Source of the DNA: Taeniopygia guttata
Taxonomy: Eukaryota > Chordata > Aves > Passeriformes > Estrildidae
Direction of reading: 5' to 3'
DNA: 64,000 nt
NCBI RefSeq assembly: GCF_048771995.1
Contig: NC_133063.1
Location: forward strand, 59,369,310 to 59,433,309
In this document: positions 37,621 through 49,700 of the stretch, piece by piece
Layout: each line of letters begins with the position of its first letter
Position numbering within the stretch: the stretch's first letter is position 1
The notes under the pieces: model-generated
The model's input: only the letters and a program-made list of their open reading frames with translations
Databases searched by the model: none
Told to the model about the DNA's origin: nothing
Made by a program: the position numbers and the translations under genes

Positions 37621-39343
37621 AGTTGCTGTAGACATCTTCTGTGTCCCCATCCTAGACTTACAGTTGCTGTAAACTTTGCTTGAAATAGCACCCCAAATGA
37701 AGATGGCACTACAAGATAAAACAAGATCAACTGCAATGATTCCTGACGTGTCCTTCCCACAGGAAAGTGAGTTGGTGGCCAGCTGAACCCAGCTAGCAAT
37801 TTGGGTTCAGAGTGCCTTGTTCCTTCAGGGTCTTCAATTTTATTCAGATGTTGTTTGTACTAGGTGATTAAATCAATCTTAGAACAGGTGTAGTCCAGAA
37901 GTTTGTAGCTTAAATTGATTATAAAGTGGCCACTTAGGGGCACTAGCTGGTCACCTGATACAACATGGATCCTCTTACCGGCACAAGTAAGATAGATACT
38001 CTTGAGATTTGAAAACACATCTGTGCTGAATGTAGTAAATTTGTTGTAACTCAGATCAACATGTTGTAACTTCCTGAGGTTGTGAAATACTTTGTTACCT
38101 ATTGATGTCAGTTCACAGGATGATAATATTAGCACCTCTAAATTGGATAGTTGTTGGAACAGTTTGTCCTTTGGTATGATCCCCAAATCAAAGTTATTTT
38201 GACTAAGGTCCAAGAACATGAGGTTTTTCAAGCCTTGAAAGACATGCTGAATGCTAGTATTACTGTGGGACGAGGAAAGATTGCTCGAGATGCAGATTTT
38301 GGAAAGGACTCTGTAAGGTGTTGATATAGACAGGAATGAAGGGTAAGTCCAGCAGCTCTAAGCTAGCACTCTCCTAAATGAGTATGTTCTGGAGATTAAG
38401 GTGTTTGTTGTGGCTCAGATTCAGGTAACAAAGTCTGCTCAGAGCTCTCAGTGCTTTGCTAGAGCATCAGAACTTTGAAAGTGACTCTGACTTAAATCTA
38501 GATGTTGAAGCTTTGCCAGTTTCCCCAGACAGCCAGAGCCTGGCTCCAGAACTTGTGAGTTACCCTTGATGTAGAGGTGGGTACGGGAGGGGAAGGCAGC
38601 AGAGCTGGTGTTGCAGAGGCGCTCAAAGCAGTTTTCATTGAAAACCATCTCCTGTTGCAAGCTCATGCCACTGATGACAGGGGGCAGTGCATGGATGTGG
38701 GTTTGGGTTAGAGCCAACTTTCGGAGCCTGGTTAAGCTCTGAAATGTGTCAGCATTTCTATTTCTGAAGTGCCATAACTGCAGACAGAGATCCTTGACAG
38801 AGATACTACAGAGGCCTTGTTAAATATCTGGGCTTATGTAGAGCTCATTTTACACAACATATAATGTTCCCAGCCAAAAGGTCTGGGCTGTGGAGTTCTG
38901 CATTCCCAGCAGGACCCCAGGGATGCCAGCACAGCCCACTAAGTCCAAACTGTAGAAATGTGACTGAAAAGATCCAGATTCAATGTGTGTAATGTCATTG
39001 CCTTTAAGGATGAGAGTTACATTGCTGGTCTTCTGCAAGGCTTGGACGTCTTCTGCTGTGATTTCTTGTATGTTGTTCATTTGAAAGTCGAGTGAGGTTT
39101 CGCATGGGAAGGTTGGGAGGAAGCTGCAGTGAAGAGATGTGGTTGCTGCCCAAGATGAAGATACCTGAGTTGCCAAGATTTGTCACTGGAATAAAGAATA
39201 TACTAGTTATTCCTGTCTGTGTTAAGATTCTCTAGGGAACGTGGGCCAGCAAATGCTGTGTCAGACAGAAACATGAGCAGGTTTCTGGCCAGAATGACTG
39301 TCTTGTCTATTGTTGGGAAAGGTACACCAAGCTGATCTGACAC
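37621..39343 (-). pseudogene. CD180: CD180 (RP105) exon 3, decayed
   Basis: Minus-strand remnant of the large CD180 exon, encoding the leucine-rich-repeat ectodomain, LRR cap and membrane anchor. CD180 is a TLR4-like surface receptor on B cells and myeloid cells that works with MD-1 (LY86). Recognisable pieces in order: RCQISLVYLSQQ; TVILARNLLMFLSDTAFAGP; ITSIFFIPVTNLGNSGIFIL; DFQMNNIQEITAEDVQALQK; GVLLGMQNSTAQTFWLGT; GLCSISVKDL; THLYIKGNSQVLEPGSGCLG; LELLDLPF; NTSIQHVFQGLKNLMFLDLS; SNLEVLILSSCELTSIGNKV; LLDYTCSKIDLIT. Frame shifts fall near 39310, 39220, 39091, 38461 and 38293. In-frame stops are at 38850, 38820, 38374 and 37860. The last replaces a Trp codon before the stalk, so even a repaired upstream frame would lack the transmembrane segment, whose weak relic lies at about 37640-37740. 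The cap cysteine of the CTC motif is Tyr. The acceptor at 39344-39345 is intact. Confidence 0.88.
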
Positions 39344-39987
39344 CTTGAGGAAACAAAGTTGCCTGTCTCACAAAATCTCCTGGTAATGTGATTACACAAA
39401 ACTGCACCTCATATCTGTTAAACTCCATTATCTGTTGCCCTCAACAGCGTAAAAGTGTATGTCTTTTTCAGTGGTGCTTCCCTGGTACTTTTAAGTTCAC
39501 ATTTAATTATAGGGCTCTGCTGAGAAGAAAAACCTGTCCTGAAATGATGGGTGTGAGCAGGCATTTGTGGGAGATAGGAGATATGAGGTGTTTCATGTCT
39601 AACTTAATATCAAAATCTCTTCTGCTATAAAAAAGCCAGCCACTTCAACGGGCCAAACTCCAGTTTTTAGGGGGGAACCATATTGAAAATTAATAAGAAT
39701 CTGCTCTGGTGACTTTGCTGTTACTACTGTGTTAGAGGTGGTAATATCTGGAAAATGCATATTTCACCCACTGAACTGTAAATGATTGTCCTTAGAGGAT
39801 AAGCCAAGATATTGCCCAAGTGGATCAGTCTCTGCTTAGCAAAAAAATTCACCAGCTCTCTGAAGGTGCTGGTAGTGATTTCCCTGTGAAGGCAGGAAGA
39901 TGCTGCTGTGGTGTGCTGCAGAAGTCTCTGACAGGGACAGGGGGTTCATGATTGTGATGAGCAGAAGTGAAGATGCTCCTTGCATAC
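39344..39987 (-). other. CD180: Former CD180 intron between exons 2 and 3
   Basis: Separates the two CD180 pseudo-exons. The pyrimidine tract and AG at the 3' end (minus strand, TTTGTTTCCTCAAG) persist. The 5' end offers GTATGC directly after the exon-2 relic, but the phase does not fit exactly. Nothing else is recognised. Confidence 0.5.
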
Positions 39988-40167
39988 TTTTTAAGTCCAA
40001 GTAGAGAATTCAGGTCAGAGAAGTTGAATTCTGGAGGGAAAGGAGCGCATTGAAGCTGAAATTGAGGACTTCTGTTGTGACAAATTGTCATAGGAACCTC
40101 CCTCATTCCTAAACCTTCCCAGCTGTAGCTTTTATTTTCTGTAATCTGTGGAAGATACACAGTGAAT
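39988..40167 (-). pseudogene. CD180: CD180 exon 2, decayed
   Basis: Minus-strand remnant of the N-terminal LRR cap of CD180. The first frame reads ITENKSYSWEGLGMREVP, aligning with the ANKTYNCENLGLSEIP region of mammalian CD180 but with Trp in place of the cap cysteine. After a frame shift near 40083 the next frame reads VTTEVLNFSFNALLSLQNST, then a TGA stop at 40010-40012, then ILYLDLK. The upstream limit was set at the acceptor CTCTTTCAG and is approximate. Exon 1, with the signal peptide, was not found. Confidence 0.75.
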
Positions 40168-43100
40168 CTGAAAGAGTTATGTACTGTGAACATAAATAGG
40201 AAAACATGGCATTTGGAAAATCCATCTCCCCCACCCAAACTAACACAACCTGCAAAGTAACCCAAAGAGAATTTTGAGTTGTTTAAAATGCCGCAGCCAA
40301 AACCCTAGGAAGCCTCAGCACAGGCTCGCAATGCATAGCCCTGGGGTTTTGGGGAGTATGTTTTTAAATGAATGCCTTGAATCTCTCCTGTATTAATTTG
40401 AAGTATCTCATCTGCAGTACTTTCTTATCAAAGTTAGCACATATGAGGACTGTTTACTCTTCTGGATTAATGATTAATCCTTTAAAAAGGATCCCCACAA
40501 GGTAGTTTTAAATCGTGAATGTCATGAGTCTTGCAACAAAACTTATTCTAAGAGAAGTCTTAAGTAAACCTTACAGAGACGAAGTAAAAAAGAGTAGGTC
40601 TGGAAAATGTTTCTAGAAAGAATGTGGCCAAATTAACTGGATATTAATTCAGTTACACACTGCAGTGAGGAGACAGCAGGAATGTTTAGCTCAGACTAGC
40701 CAAAAATCATGCCTGATATGCTAAGTCTTTAAAATGTCTACAAAGGCTTTTCAGTTTTATGTGAAAAGAAATCCATCTATTAAATAGAGAAGTCAACTCT
40801 GTAGATACCAGGGAAAGTTCACTGAGCGTGCTTGACCTGCCTTTGCCTGCTGGTTACACGAAAGTCAACCAGACCCAAGTTAGTGCCACCCTGAAATAGC
40901 CTGCCATGCTGTTGAGGGATGGGAATGCTCATGGCATTTCACTTGTCCCAGCTCCCAGCTGCAATGGGGAGCACAGGCACAGCCAGTGCAGCACCCACCT
41001 CCCCTCCTGAAGGACAGAGGGATGTCCTGTCCTCGGTGGTCCCAGGGCCAGCCTAGGAGGGGTGGGGTATTCAAGGCTGTGTAGGAGCTGCTGCTCTGGC
41101 AATTTCCTGCCCCACAGCCATGCAAATGTTAGTCTAGTGGGGAAGTAAACACGTGTATGGCATAGTTGGCCAAGATGAGCAGGAATTTGACACAAAGCTA
41201 GCGTGCTGGTGGAAGAAAGCAGGGCAGCAGTTGTGTGTCCAGAGAAGAAAGCGCTGAGCCATGACGTGTAGAGGACAGTGCAGGTGTGTGCCTTAGGAGC
41301 ACAAGCTCTGTCAGGGTTTGTTGAGGTGCCCTGGGGAGCAGTGCATGGGGCTCGGGTCTTTCTGCTGGCACAGCCATGAGTATTTGAGGCTAAACTGCAT
41401 CTCTGCCTGTCTCTGGCTTAGAAGAGGCACATGGGCTGTGTCTGCACTCAGTAGCCTCAGGAGAAGGGGAAGAGCAGTAGTGTTTGTTGCAAGCCACAGT
41501 ATGGGTTTGGTGAACATTGTTTTCCTTTCCTTTAAGCACAAATCCTGTAACTGAGGGGTGCCAGGGAGTGTTGGGGAACCAACATGGGCCTCCACTGCTG
41601 CAGACAGTGCAGCCTGGCAGGCAGGGGCAGAGAGATGTCAGCAGCAGTGTGGCGGAGTGGGAGGAGGTGGAGAGGGGCTGCCACAGCAAAATTTCCCATC
41701 TGGGTGGGGAGCACAGCTCCTCAATTGTCCAGCTCCCTCTGGCACGCAGGGTCCCAGCTGAAGTTCGCTGCCAAGCACATAGCACACAGGGACAGGATCA
41801 GCAAGGAGGGATGCAGCCGATGCTGCCCATGGCTGAGTCCCCCCACATGTAGGTGCTTGGCATGGCCTGGGGGCAGCAAGCCGGCCCAGTACCTCCTGTG
41901 ATAACACTTGTGATAGCACAGGGACTTGGGCCCAGCCTAGAAGCACTGATACAGTGTCAGTATCTACAAAAATGACAAAATATGGACCTAGAAAAGTTGA
42001 TGCTTTCAATGCTGGTAAGCAAAGGAGAACCTGTGGAGCTAATTGGTGCCATGTGTAGTTTAGACAGATAAAAATAATTTAACTGCCACTGTAAATGAGA
42101 AGAGTGCCTATGTTTTGCCTTTCAAACAAAACAGTGACTAAGTAAGCCCTCTCTATATGCTTCAGGGCATGGAGTGGCTCTCACAGTAAACTGAGGAGAA
42201 ACTATCCCAAGGGGGATCCTGTTGTGCAGCTCCGAGTGCTCAGAGATTTGTAGATTTAATTCAACGAGGAATTTGCTGTTTTCCCCAGGTGTGCATTTCA
42301 TAGGCTGCTTTTCCCTGAATCAAAAATCTTACCTTTTTTTTCTCTTGTCTGCCACTTGGAATAGAAAAAAATAGATAAAATAAAAAAAAAAGATAAGAAA
42401 AGCAAAGATAGAAGAAAGTATTAAGGAAAAGGAAAAGCTTACTCAGTCTTTTCTCCTGCCTCTGGAAAAGTCCTGGTACTTTCTTACTATTCTCATGTGG
42501 TACTGCACACCAACCAAATAGCAAATAGAGACATTATCATATCCCCACTGTGTACAAATTCCTGTATGAAGAGCGCAGTACAAGAGGTTAAATCCTTATA
42601 CCTTTCTTCTTTCTATCTCTCATACCTGTTAAACACCCTTGGGAAACTTTATTATCCTTCAAGCTCTCTGTACAGCGAAGTACAGTGCTGGTTTGAGGGG
42701 TTCCCAAAGTCCCCATCAGTGGTGGGAGAGCATGTGAGGGTGCACTGATGCACAGGTGTGAGGAGGAGGACGGACAGTGGCTGATATCCCTAAGCTTATC
42801 CTGAGACACCTGTCTTATTCTTCTGACAAGGACCTCCAGATTCCCCTAAGATAAATCCTGTGAGAACTGGAAACTTTCAGACATCAGCAGGTAACCCAGA
42901 TGTCTGCAGCTCCATCACTGAGCAGGATGGCAGCTGTCACTCCCTTCCCTGTGCATCCGTGCTGGGTGCTCTGCAGCTGGCACAGGTGAGCTCTGTGAAA
43001 ATCAGCAGATGTAAATCACACAACTGCACCTTGTGGATTTGTGCTGTGTTGGGAGGCAGGCTGCTGCATTGGATGATCTTGTGCTAACTTCTCTGAATGA

Positions 43101-44661
43101 AAGTGAGGCTGAGCAGAGAGGTCAGACAAACCGGGGGAGTTGGCCAGGTTTGCAAGGTTGCAAGGAAAAGACATGATGAACTCAGTGTGAGCAAAACAGT
43201 AGTTACAGAGTGAAACAGGAATTTACCTGGTTTAAATATAGTAACGTTACTGTGCACTGATGCTTTTCTGAGGCAGAACAGATTTTTTAAAAGTGGAAAC
43301 TGAGGAAAATTGGTCTTCATGTTCATGTGAACTGGAATGCCTCTGTCAAAGGATAATGCAGATGATGTTGTAGCACACTACCAAAGGAGAATTTCATTAA
43401 TGGGAAATGAGTTGAACAAAATTTGATTAATCACTTAGGAAAGGCTTGTAAACCAGCTGACAGTCAGAGCTCTTCTTTGGAGGGTGATGGCAGTGCTGGA
43501 CTTGGCTTTATGAGTTTTATAGTGGACTCAATTTACAGATCTTTTCCAGCCTAAACCATTCTATGACTCTAAGTTCTCTGCCTACACTTTTGCAAAAAGC
43601 ATTGTGGTGCTGACGGACAACTACTGCAGTACAAACAGTAAAGCTAGAAAGCAATACTTCAATCCAAAAATTAACACTGTTCCTCTTGTATTTAGATTAC
43701 AGAGAATGATCACTTTTTTGAAGGGGGACAGTATTTCTAACCATCTCTAAGATGAGTGTGTGTGTGGCAGCTGCAGGCAGGAGGGGAGATGTCAGGCCCT
43801 GACTGCCCAGGGCAGCACTGAGCACCGACTTCAGCTACACAGCTCAACCTGTCTTTTTCTTTCCTTTCTTAAATGACCGAGTCATTAGCTTGACAGCTTT
43901 GCTGCCTTAAATAGCACTCTTTCTCCACCACCTAGGAGAAAAAGGCATGAGGAAAACTCACTGGGCTCAGAAAATGTCTCAGCCTGACAGAGCTGATCCA
44001 GATCCTGAACTCAATCAGGGAAGTTTCAAGTAACCAAGATGCCATGTGGAGTGCATCAAGGTCAGCACCCAGGAAGGTGAAGACACCCCAACTTCTCTGG
44101 TGCTAAGGCTATGCACAAAATCAGTGCCTTCAGCTCTGGAACAGTGTATAAAGGCCACAGCTGTGCTGGTAACTGGAGCTGATGTCAGGGTTCATCACGC
44201 TGAGCTCATTGCTGCAGGCAGCTGAGGAGAGGGGAGCAGTCAGCCAGGTAGGAGGGAAGCTGCCAGAAGTGCAGAGCGCTTCATTTTCCACACTTGCCTA
44301 AACCTGTTGGGTGGGCTGATGGGGCGGGCAGGCACTGAGAGACTGCAGAACCAGTTCCCTGCTGCTGTATTTGTTTGCTACTGTGATGCTTCTGTGCCGA
44401 CCTGATTGGCTGCGGTTTTTTCCCTCCTCTTTATAGTATACATAAGAAAATACCTTATCTCAATGACAAGCTGAAAAGCTGACTCCACATTCCACTAACA
44501 GCTCTGTCTCTTCCCCAGCCAGTTCTGTGTTTGCTGGAAATCCTGCTTGCCCTGCCACTGGTCACAAAAAGTTCTGAAAGAATTTCATTTATATGTTTGC
44601 TCTTTGTTTATCTTCCATTTCCCATGTTAATGCTCAAAAGCTAAGGCTTGGTGTGTCCCTG
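40168..44661. other. Intergenic, with CR1 fragment; no gene recognised
   Basis: Should include exon 1 and intron 1 of the CD180 relic, which I could not identify. A moderately GC-rich patch at 40.9-42.0 kb has several overlapping frames on both strands with no recognisable protein content. A CR1 tail is listed separately at 43.5 kb. Confidence 0.5.
43470..43573 (+). mobile_element. CR1 LINE 3'-end fragment
   Basis: Ends in CCTAAACCATTCTATGACTC, a diverged form of the avian CR1 terminus; upstream sequence resembles CR1 only loosely. Confidence 0.5.
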
Positions 44662-45742
44662 TGTATTGGATTTGCACAGACAGGTTTTGGTAGTGGGGGT
44701 GCTACAAGGATGGCTTCTGCGAGAAGCTGCTAGAAGCTTCCTTCATGCCCAGCAGATCCAATGCCAGGAGGTTCCAGGATGCCCCTGGTGCCCCTGGCCA
44801 AGGCTGAATCCATTAGAAATGGCTCTGTGACAACAGATTTAAGAAGGGGGAAAAAAAGTTACTCTGCAAATGTAATTGCAGCCAGAGAAGAGCAGGGTGA
44901 CAATATGTGAGAGGAACAGCCCTGCTGTTGTGAAGGAGGGACAGAAGGCACTCCAGGCTCCAGAGCTGAGGTTCCCCTTCAGCCCATGGTGAGACCACGG
45001 TGAGGCAGCTGTGGCCCTGCAGCCCACGGACATCCAGAAGGATGCAGAGATCCACCTGCAGCCCCTGGAGGAGACCCAGGCCAGAGCGGGCAGATGCCTG
45101 AGAGGGGGCTGTGAACCCATGGGAGGCCTGTGCTGGAGCAGGGTCCTTACAGGAACCTGCCCGCTCATGGAGAGAGGAGCCCACAGTGCAACAGGTTTGC
45201 TGGTGGGACTTGTGATCCTGTGGGGGAGCCACACTGGAGCAGACTGCTCCTGGAATACTGCACCTCATGGAAGAGTGACCCACACTGCAGCAGTTCATGA
45301 AGAACTGTATCTGTAGGTTGGGCTTACGCTGGAGAAGTTTATGAGAAACTGTCTCCTGTGGGAGAAATCCCGTGCTGGAGCAGGGGAAGGAGTGCCCTCC
45401 CTGTGCAGCTGCAAGAACAGCCTATGATGAACTGCCCATAACCCCTACTCTCTGTGCCATTGAGGGGGAGGAAATAGTCTGAGAAGGAGTGAGTGGTGGA
45501 GGGAAGATGTTTTCAAGATTTATTTTACTTCTCATTATCCTGCTATGATATAGTTGATCATAAATTTACTTACTATTCCCATGTTCAATCTGTTTAGACA
45601 GTAATGGTATTTGTTGATCTCTCTTGTCCTTATGTCAGCTCATGATCCTTTGTTATATTTTCTGACCCCTGTTCAGCTGATGAAGGGGAGTGATAGAGGG
45701 AGTGATGGATACTTGGAATCCAACCAGGGTCAGACCTCTACA
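44662..45742 (+). mobile_element. Solo LTR of endogenous retrovirus
   Basis: About 1.08 kb element beginning TGTATTGGATTTGCAC and carrying the GGCTTCTGCGAGAAGCTGC block. A GC-rich centre follows with repeated CTGGAGCAG units, then an AT-rich 3' third with TCTTGTCCTTATGTCAGC, ending near AACCAGGGTCAGACCTCTACA. These blocks match the elements at 15237-16085 and 1487-1795 in opposite orientation. No internal retroviral genes flank it, so it is a solo LTR. Ends are approximate; I did not find a clear target-site duplication. Open frames inside it (for example 44813-45298 on the minus strand) are not genes. Confidence 0.7.
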
Positions 45743-45813
45743 CGCAGTGATCCCTGCTGTTCGTTCCTGGGGTGAAGCAGCTTGGACTCACACTTGCACC
45801 CCATTACCTGTTT

Positions 45814-45815
<2 letters not shown>

Positions 45816-45849
<34 letters not shown>
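45816..45849. repeat. Poly-T tract (34 T)
   Basis: Uninterrupted run of T on the plus strand, followed by CAG. It may be a microsatellite or the tail of a minus-strand retroposed copy, but no element body is recognised next to it. Confidence 0.95.
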
Positions 45850-46210
45850 CAGACTGTGAGCCGTGGTGGCATAGATACTTCCTCAGACCATCCATACCAA
45901 AACTCTCAAATTTAAAATGAATGAGGTATTTTAGAAGAAAAGTCCTCTGAAGGGCATCAGCCATAGCTAATTCTGTCTCCTTCTGCAGTGCAGTGAAGCC
46001 TATTATTATGCATCATGGAGCTTATGTGTCATATAAGAAAGCAGGAATAACTCAAGAGATGTTTTTAGGTTTAGTAATTTTTGTGTGTTTTGTTTTTTTT
46101 TTGGTTGTTGTTTGTTTGTTTTGTTTTGTTTTTTGGAAATGGAGTGGGGGAAGGAGTGGGACTGTTGAGAAAATGGGAAGTATTTTATTCAAATAATGAA
46201 TTCTAGGGCC

Positions 46211-46700
46211 TAACTCAATTAATAGAATCAGAGAACAACCTGAATGAAAAGTAATGCACAAGGATCTTAAAGCCCAGCTCTTGGCTAGTCCCAAGGATCA
46301 CACCATGTGCCTGACAGTGTTGTCCAAACACGTGCTGAGCTCTGTCAGGCTGGTGCTGTGACCACTTCCCTGGGGAGCCTGTTCAGTGCCCAGCCACCCT
46401 CTGGGTGAAGAAACTTTTCCACATATCCAACCTAAACCCCCCCAACACAACTCCAGGCCATTCCCTTGTGTCCTGTCACTGCTCACCACAGATAAGAAGT
46501 CAGAGCCTGCCCCTCCTCTTCCCCTCATGAGGAAGTTGTGACTGCAATGAGATCTCCCTTCAGCCTCCTCCAGGCTGAACAGACCAAGTGACCCCTGCTG
46601 CTCCTCATATGGCTTCCCTTCCCTTTCACTGCTTTTGTTGCCCTCCTTTGGACATTTTCTAGTAGCTTTACATCTTATACTGAGGTTCCCAAAACTGTAA
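46211..46700 (-). mobile_element. CR1 LINE 3' end
   Basis: On the minus strand it reads as the CR1 3' region: TTCTTCACCCAGAGGGTGGC, then CACTGAACAGGCTCCCCAGG, then a terminal TTCTCTGATTCT octamer-like end near 46220. About 490 nt is recognisable. It is 5'-truncated, as CR1 copies usually are. Confidence 0.85.
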
Positions 46701-49700
46701 ATTTTGGATAATGAAGAATTCATTATAGGATTAGTACTGGGTGACTAAAATTCCTCTTCTTGACCATGTGATCGAGTAATTGCTGAGTTTAGTAAAACTG
46801 ACTAATGATTAGGGATATTTAAATTATTCATTGTGTGTGCCTATCAGATTAGTTTAGATCTTTGTGCTTTTAAAGAAAAATGAGGAGGGGTAAGAATTTT
46901 TAGTAATAGCTAGTGGGAGTGGGTTTTGATGTTGGCAGGGGGATTTGCTATGGATACCCACCATGGGCTCAGGCAGGCTGCAGACCCTCTGTAGCAGCCA
47001 CAGTCAGGGCTGTTGCAGGCTTATTCATTTCCCATGCTCAGTTCTGCTCCTCTTTTACATGCTGGAGTTTGCTGTTTCCACAGTGCTGGGTAGACTTTTC
47101 CTCCATCACTGCATTCAGGGTGGCTGTCAGATTATAGGGGTTTCTGGGACAGTGCCCTCAAGAGTAAGTTGCTGCTCCTAATTAAATTTTCTCTGTGCTT
47201 GGTTGAAACTCTTTCCATTATTGATGATGGGGAAAATTTAGGAGCATGCAAACACCAGCAGTAATAATGGACCTCAGTACCTGCCCACTGAATGCTTGTG
47301 AGCTGCTGCATGCTGCAGAGGGCTGAGCACACTGCTGCGTCCCCTCTGCCCCTCCAGCACTGTGGCACACCAGTTAGCCTGCCCTGCAGTCAGACAGTCT
47401 CCAGGGAAGGTGGTACACCCCCGGGGTCCCCATACTAAACTGGTATCCTGAACTAGACAGGAGCAACAGCTCACAAAAGTCACCAGAATGCAGCGAGCCA
47501 CACACTGTGCCTGCCCAGAGGTGATGGATCTTCCCCCATCAGGGATATAGTGTTAGTCCTAGCAGAGACTGTGGCAGCGGAGTGCTGGCATGTCCCTCAG
47601 CTCTGGGCACAGACCCACAGACCCAGGCACTGCGTGGGCTGTTGGCACAATGTGGAAGGCACAGGATGCCAATTCCCACCCTGTTTACAGAAGGGTGGGT
47701 CCTGTTTCTGGTGGGATCCTGGATCCTGCAGAAGCCTGTCCACCTGGGCAGGAGGATGGCTGGCTGGGTTGAAAGGAAATCCTGTGTGAAGTCAATTCAC
47801 TTGGCTGACCCTATTCCAGGCCCGGCCTGTATGTCAGGAAGGGGTCTCAGTCAGATCACTGAGTGCCACATCTCCAAAAAACCCAGGTGCTGAGGGATGC
47901 TGCAAGTTGAATGAACCTGAAAAAGATGTGTAATAACTATAGGAATAAGTGAGAATCAATCTACGATGATTAAAAAAAACCCACCAAAGTGCACTGAGTC
48001 GTGTGTATATGTATTAACAAGACTTTAGTACCTTCAGAATCTCTATAGATGTTAATTATCTCTTTTTAAAAAGATAAATCATGTCAATCTCTGTGCTTTC
48101 TGTAGCTCTGAAGAGACAGGGATTGGCAACCCAATACAGAAAGTCTTACAAAACACCTATAAATCCTATACAGGATTTGATATATAGGATCAAAGGATTA
48201 AAACAGTTTTCAGCTATTTCCTTCAAGTATGAATTTCAAGATTTTCCTCATTTGTTGTTTTCTATGCTATTAGAAATGAGATAGGAATCCAAATGTTTGA
48301 ATACTTGATGTTAATAGCTCAGGATTTGCCTTGGAGCTGTGGCATTTGAGCTGTGACTATTCTCCTGCTGTGCCTATGTGCTACCACAAAAGGGTGAAAC
48401 ATGGCAGCTGGCAAGGCCCAGGACCACCTGCTCTAATGCAAACCTGCATTTCCCAGCAGGAAAACCTGCATGGGCTTTGCTGCCAGTGCAGCAGATGCTG
48501 CAGGCTCAGGCTGCAGGCTGTACTCTAAGGAAAGCCTAAAACAAAGTGATGAAGCAAGAGGATAAATCACAACACAGCTGTTGTAAAACATGTCAGACTT
48601 TACCAGACTTTATGTGAAGCTCTTTTGTTTCATGCTGCAGCAATTGATCTTTGTGAAACTCTAAACAAGGGTCCAGATGTGCTCTCCAGCCCACACCCTG
48701 GGCACATGAGCAATGTCCCTTTGCCTCCCCTTGGGATGGTAGGGACACAAGTGGGACAGGAGCTGCAGGACTGCACCTGTGGTGCCCTCCCAGCTGGGCA
48801 TCAGCTTGCCCAGTGGATATTTTGGGTAGCCAGGGACCAAGCCACAGCATGCCCCTGCCCCAGGAATTCCTCTTCCTCTGGTTCCTCTGGTTCCTCACTC
48901 CTTGGCAGGTGACCAAACCACCAGCTTCTTTCTCTGGAACTGATGGTTGAAGTTACTGCTGAAGACACAGCACAGCTTCAATCCAAAATTTTCATGACTT
49001 AAGAAAACCACTTGCACAGATAGTGACCTGGATGCCCATTGGAAGAAAGGGGCAGCATGACCATGGGCATCCTGCAAGCACTGTGTGTAGAAATATTCCA
49101 AACAAAAAAAGTGAGCACTCCTCCGGTGCCCTCTCTACTGCTGGATTGTTCTCCAGTGGATTTTATTTGTGGTAATTTCCAAAAGGATTGAGGGTGCAGG
49201 TGCTCAGCCAGGGTACTTCTATGGCTCCATGCCCTAGAACCCCTTTTTCCTTGGCCTTTCTTTTCAAGGTCCCGTTTCTAAACTGCTGTTAGCCTGGACC
49301 TCAGCCTGGCCAGCTGTATGGGATCCCTGCAATGCAAGCTGCTATGCTTGTCTGCAGCTCCATCCCTTGTACCCTGTGCTGAATGAGCCCTGTTTGCTAA
49401 GGCACTGTGGGATACAATGAGCATGAGAAGACAATGAAGAGTTTGTGCACCTTGCAGCTGAGTGCAATTTCACTTGAGGAGGTAGCATCTGTGTTAAGTG
49501 ATCTGTGCCGGTGACTTGTTGATGTCGTTTATGGGATGTTTGTTAGACCTCTCAGGCCTGAAAGATTTTGTCATCCCTTAGATGAGTCTAAGTGGTGGTA
49601 ACAGGGCAAACCAAAAGGAACACGTACTTCAAGCTGAAATTCACTGCTTGTCCTTCAGGATATAGATTAAACAGATTTTAAAAGGAAAGTTTGAAGTGAC

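Noticed and set aside
39849..40265. 138-codon minus-strand open frame as an intact gene
   Set aside because: It only partly overlaps the CD180 exon-2 relic; the true frame shifts inside it and the rest is intron sequence.
41311..42009. Cluster of GC-rich open frames on both strands
   Set aside because: Many mutually overlapping frames, none with recognisable motifs or consistent splice borders.
44813..45316. Overlapping open frames up to 161 codons on both strands
   Set aside because: Inside the solo LTR; no retroviral protein similarity recognised.
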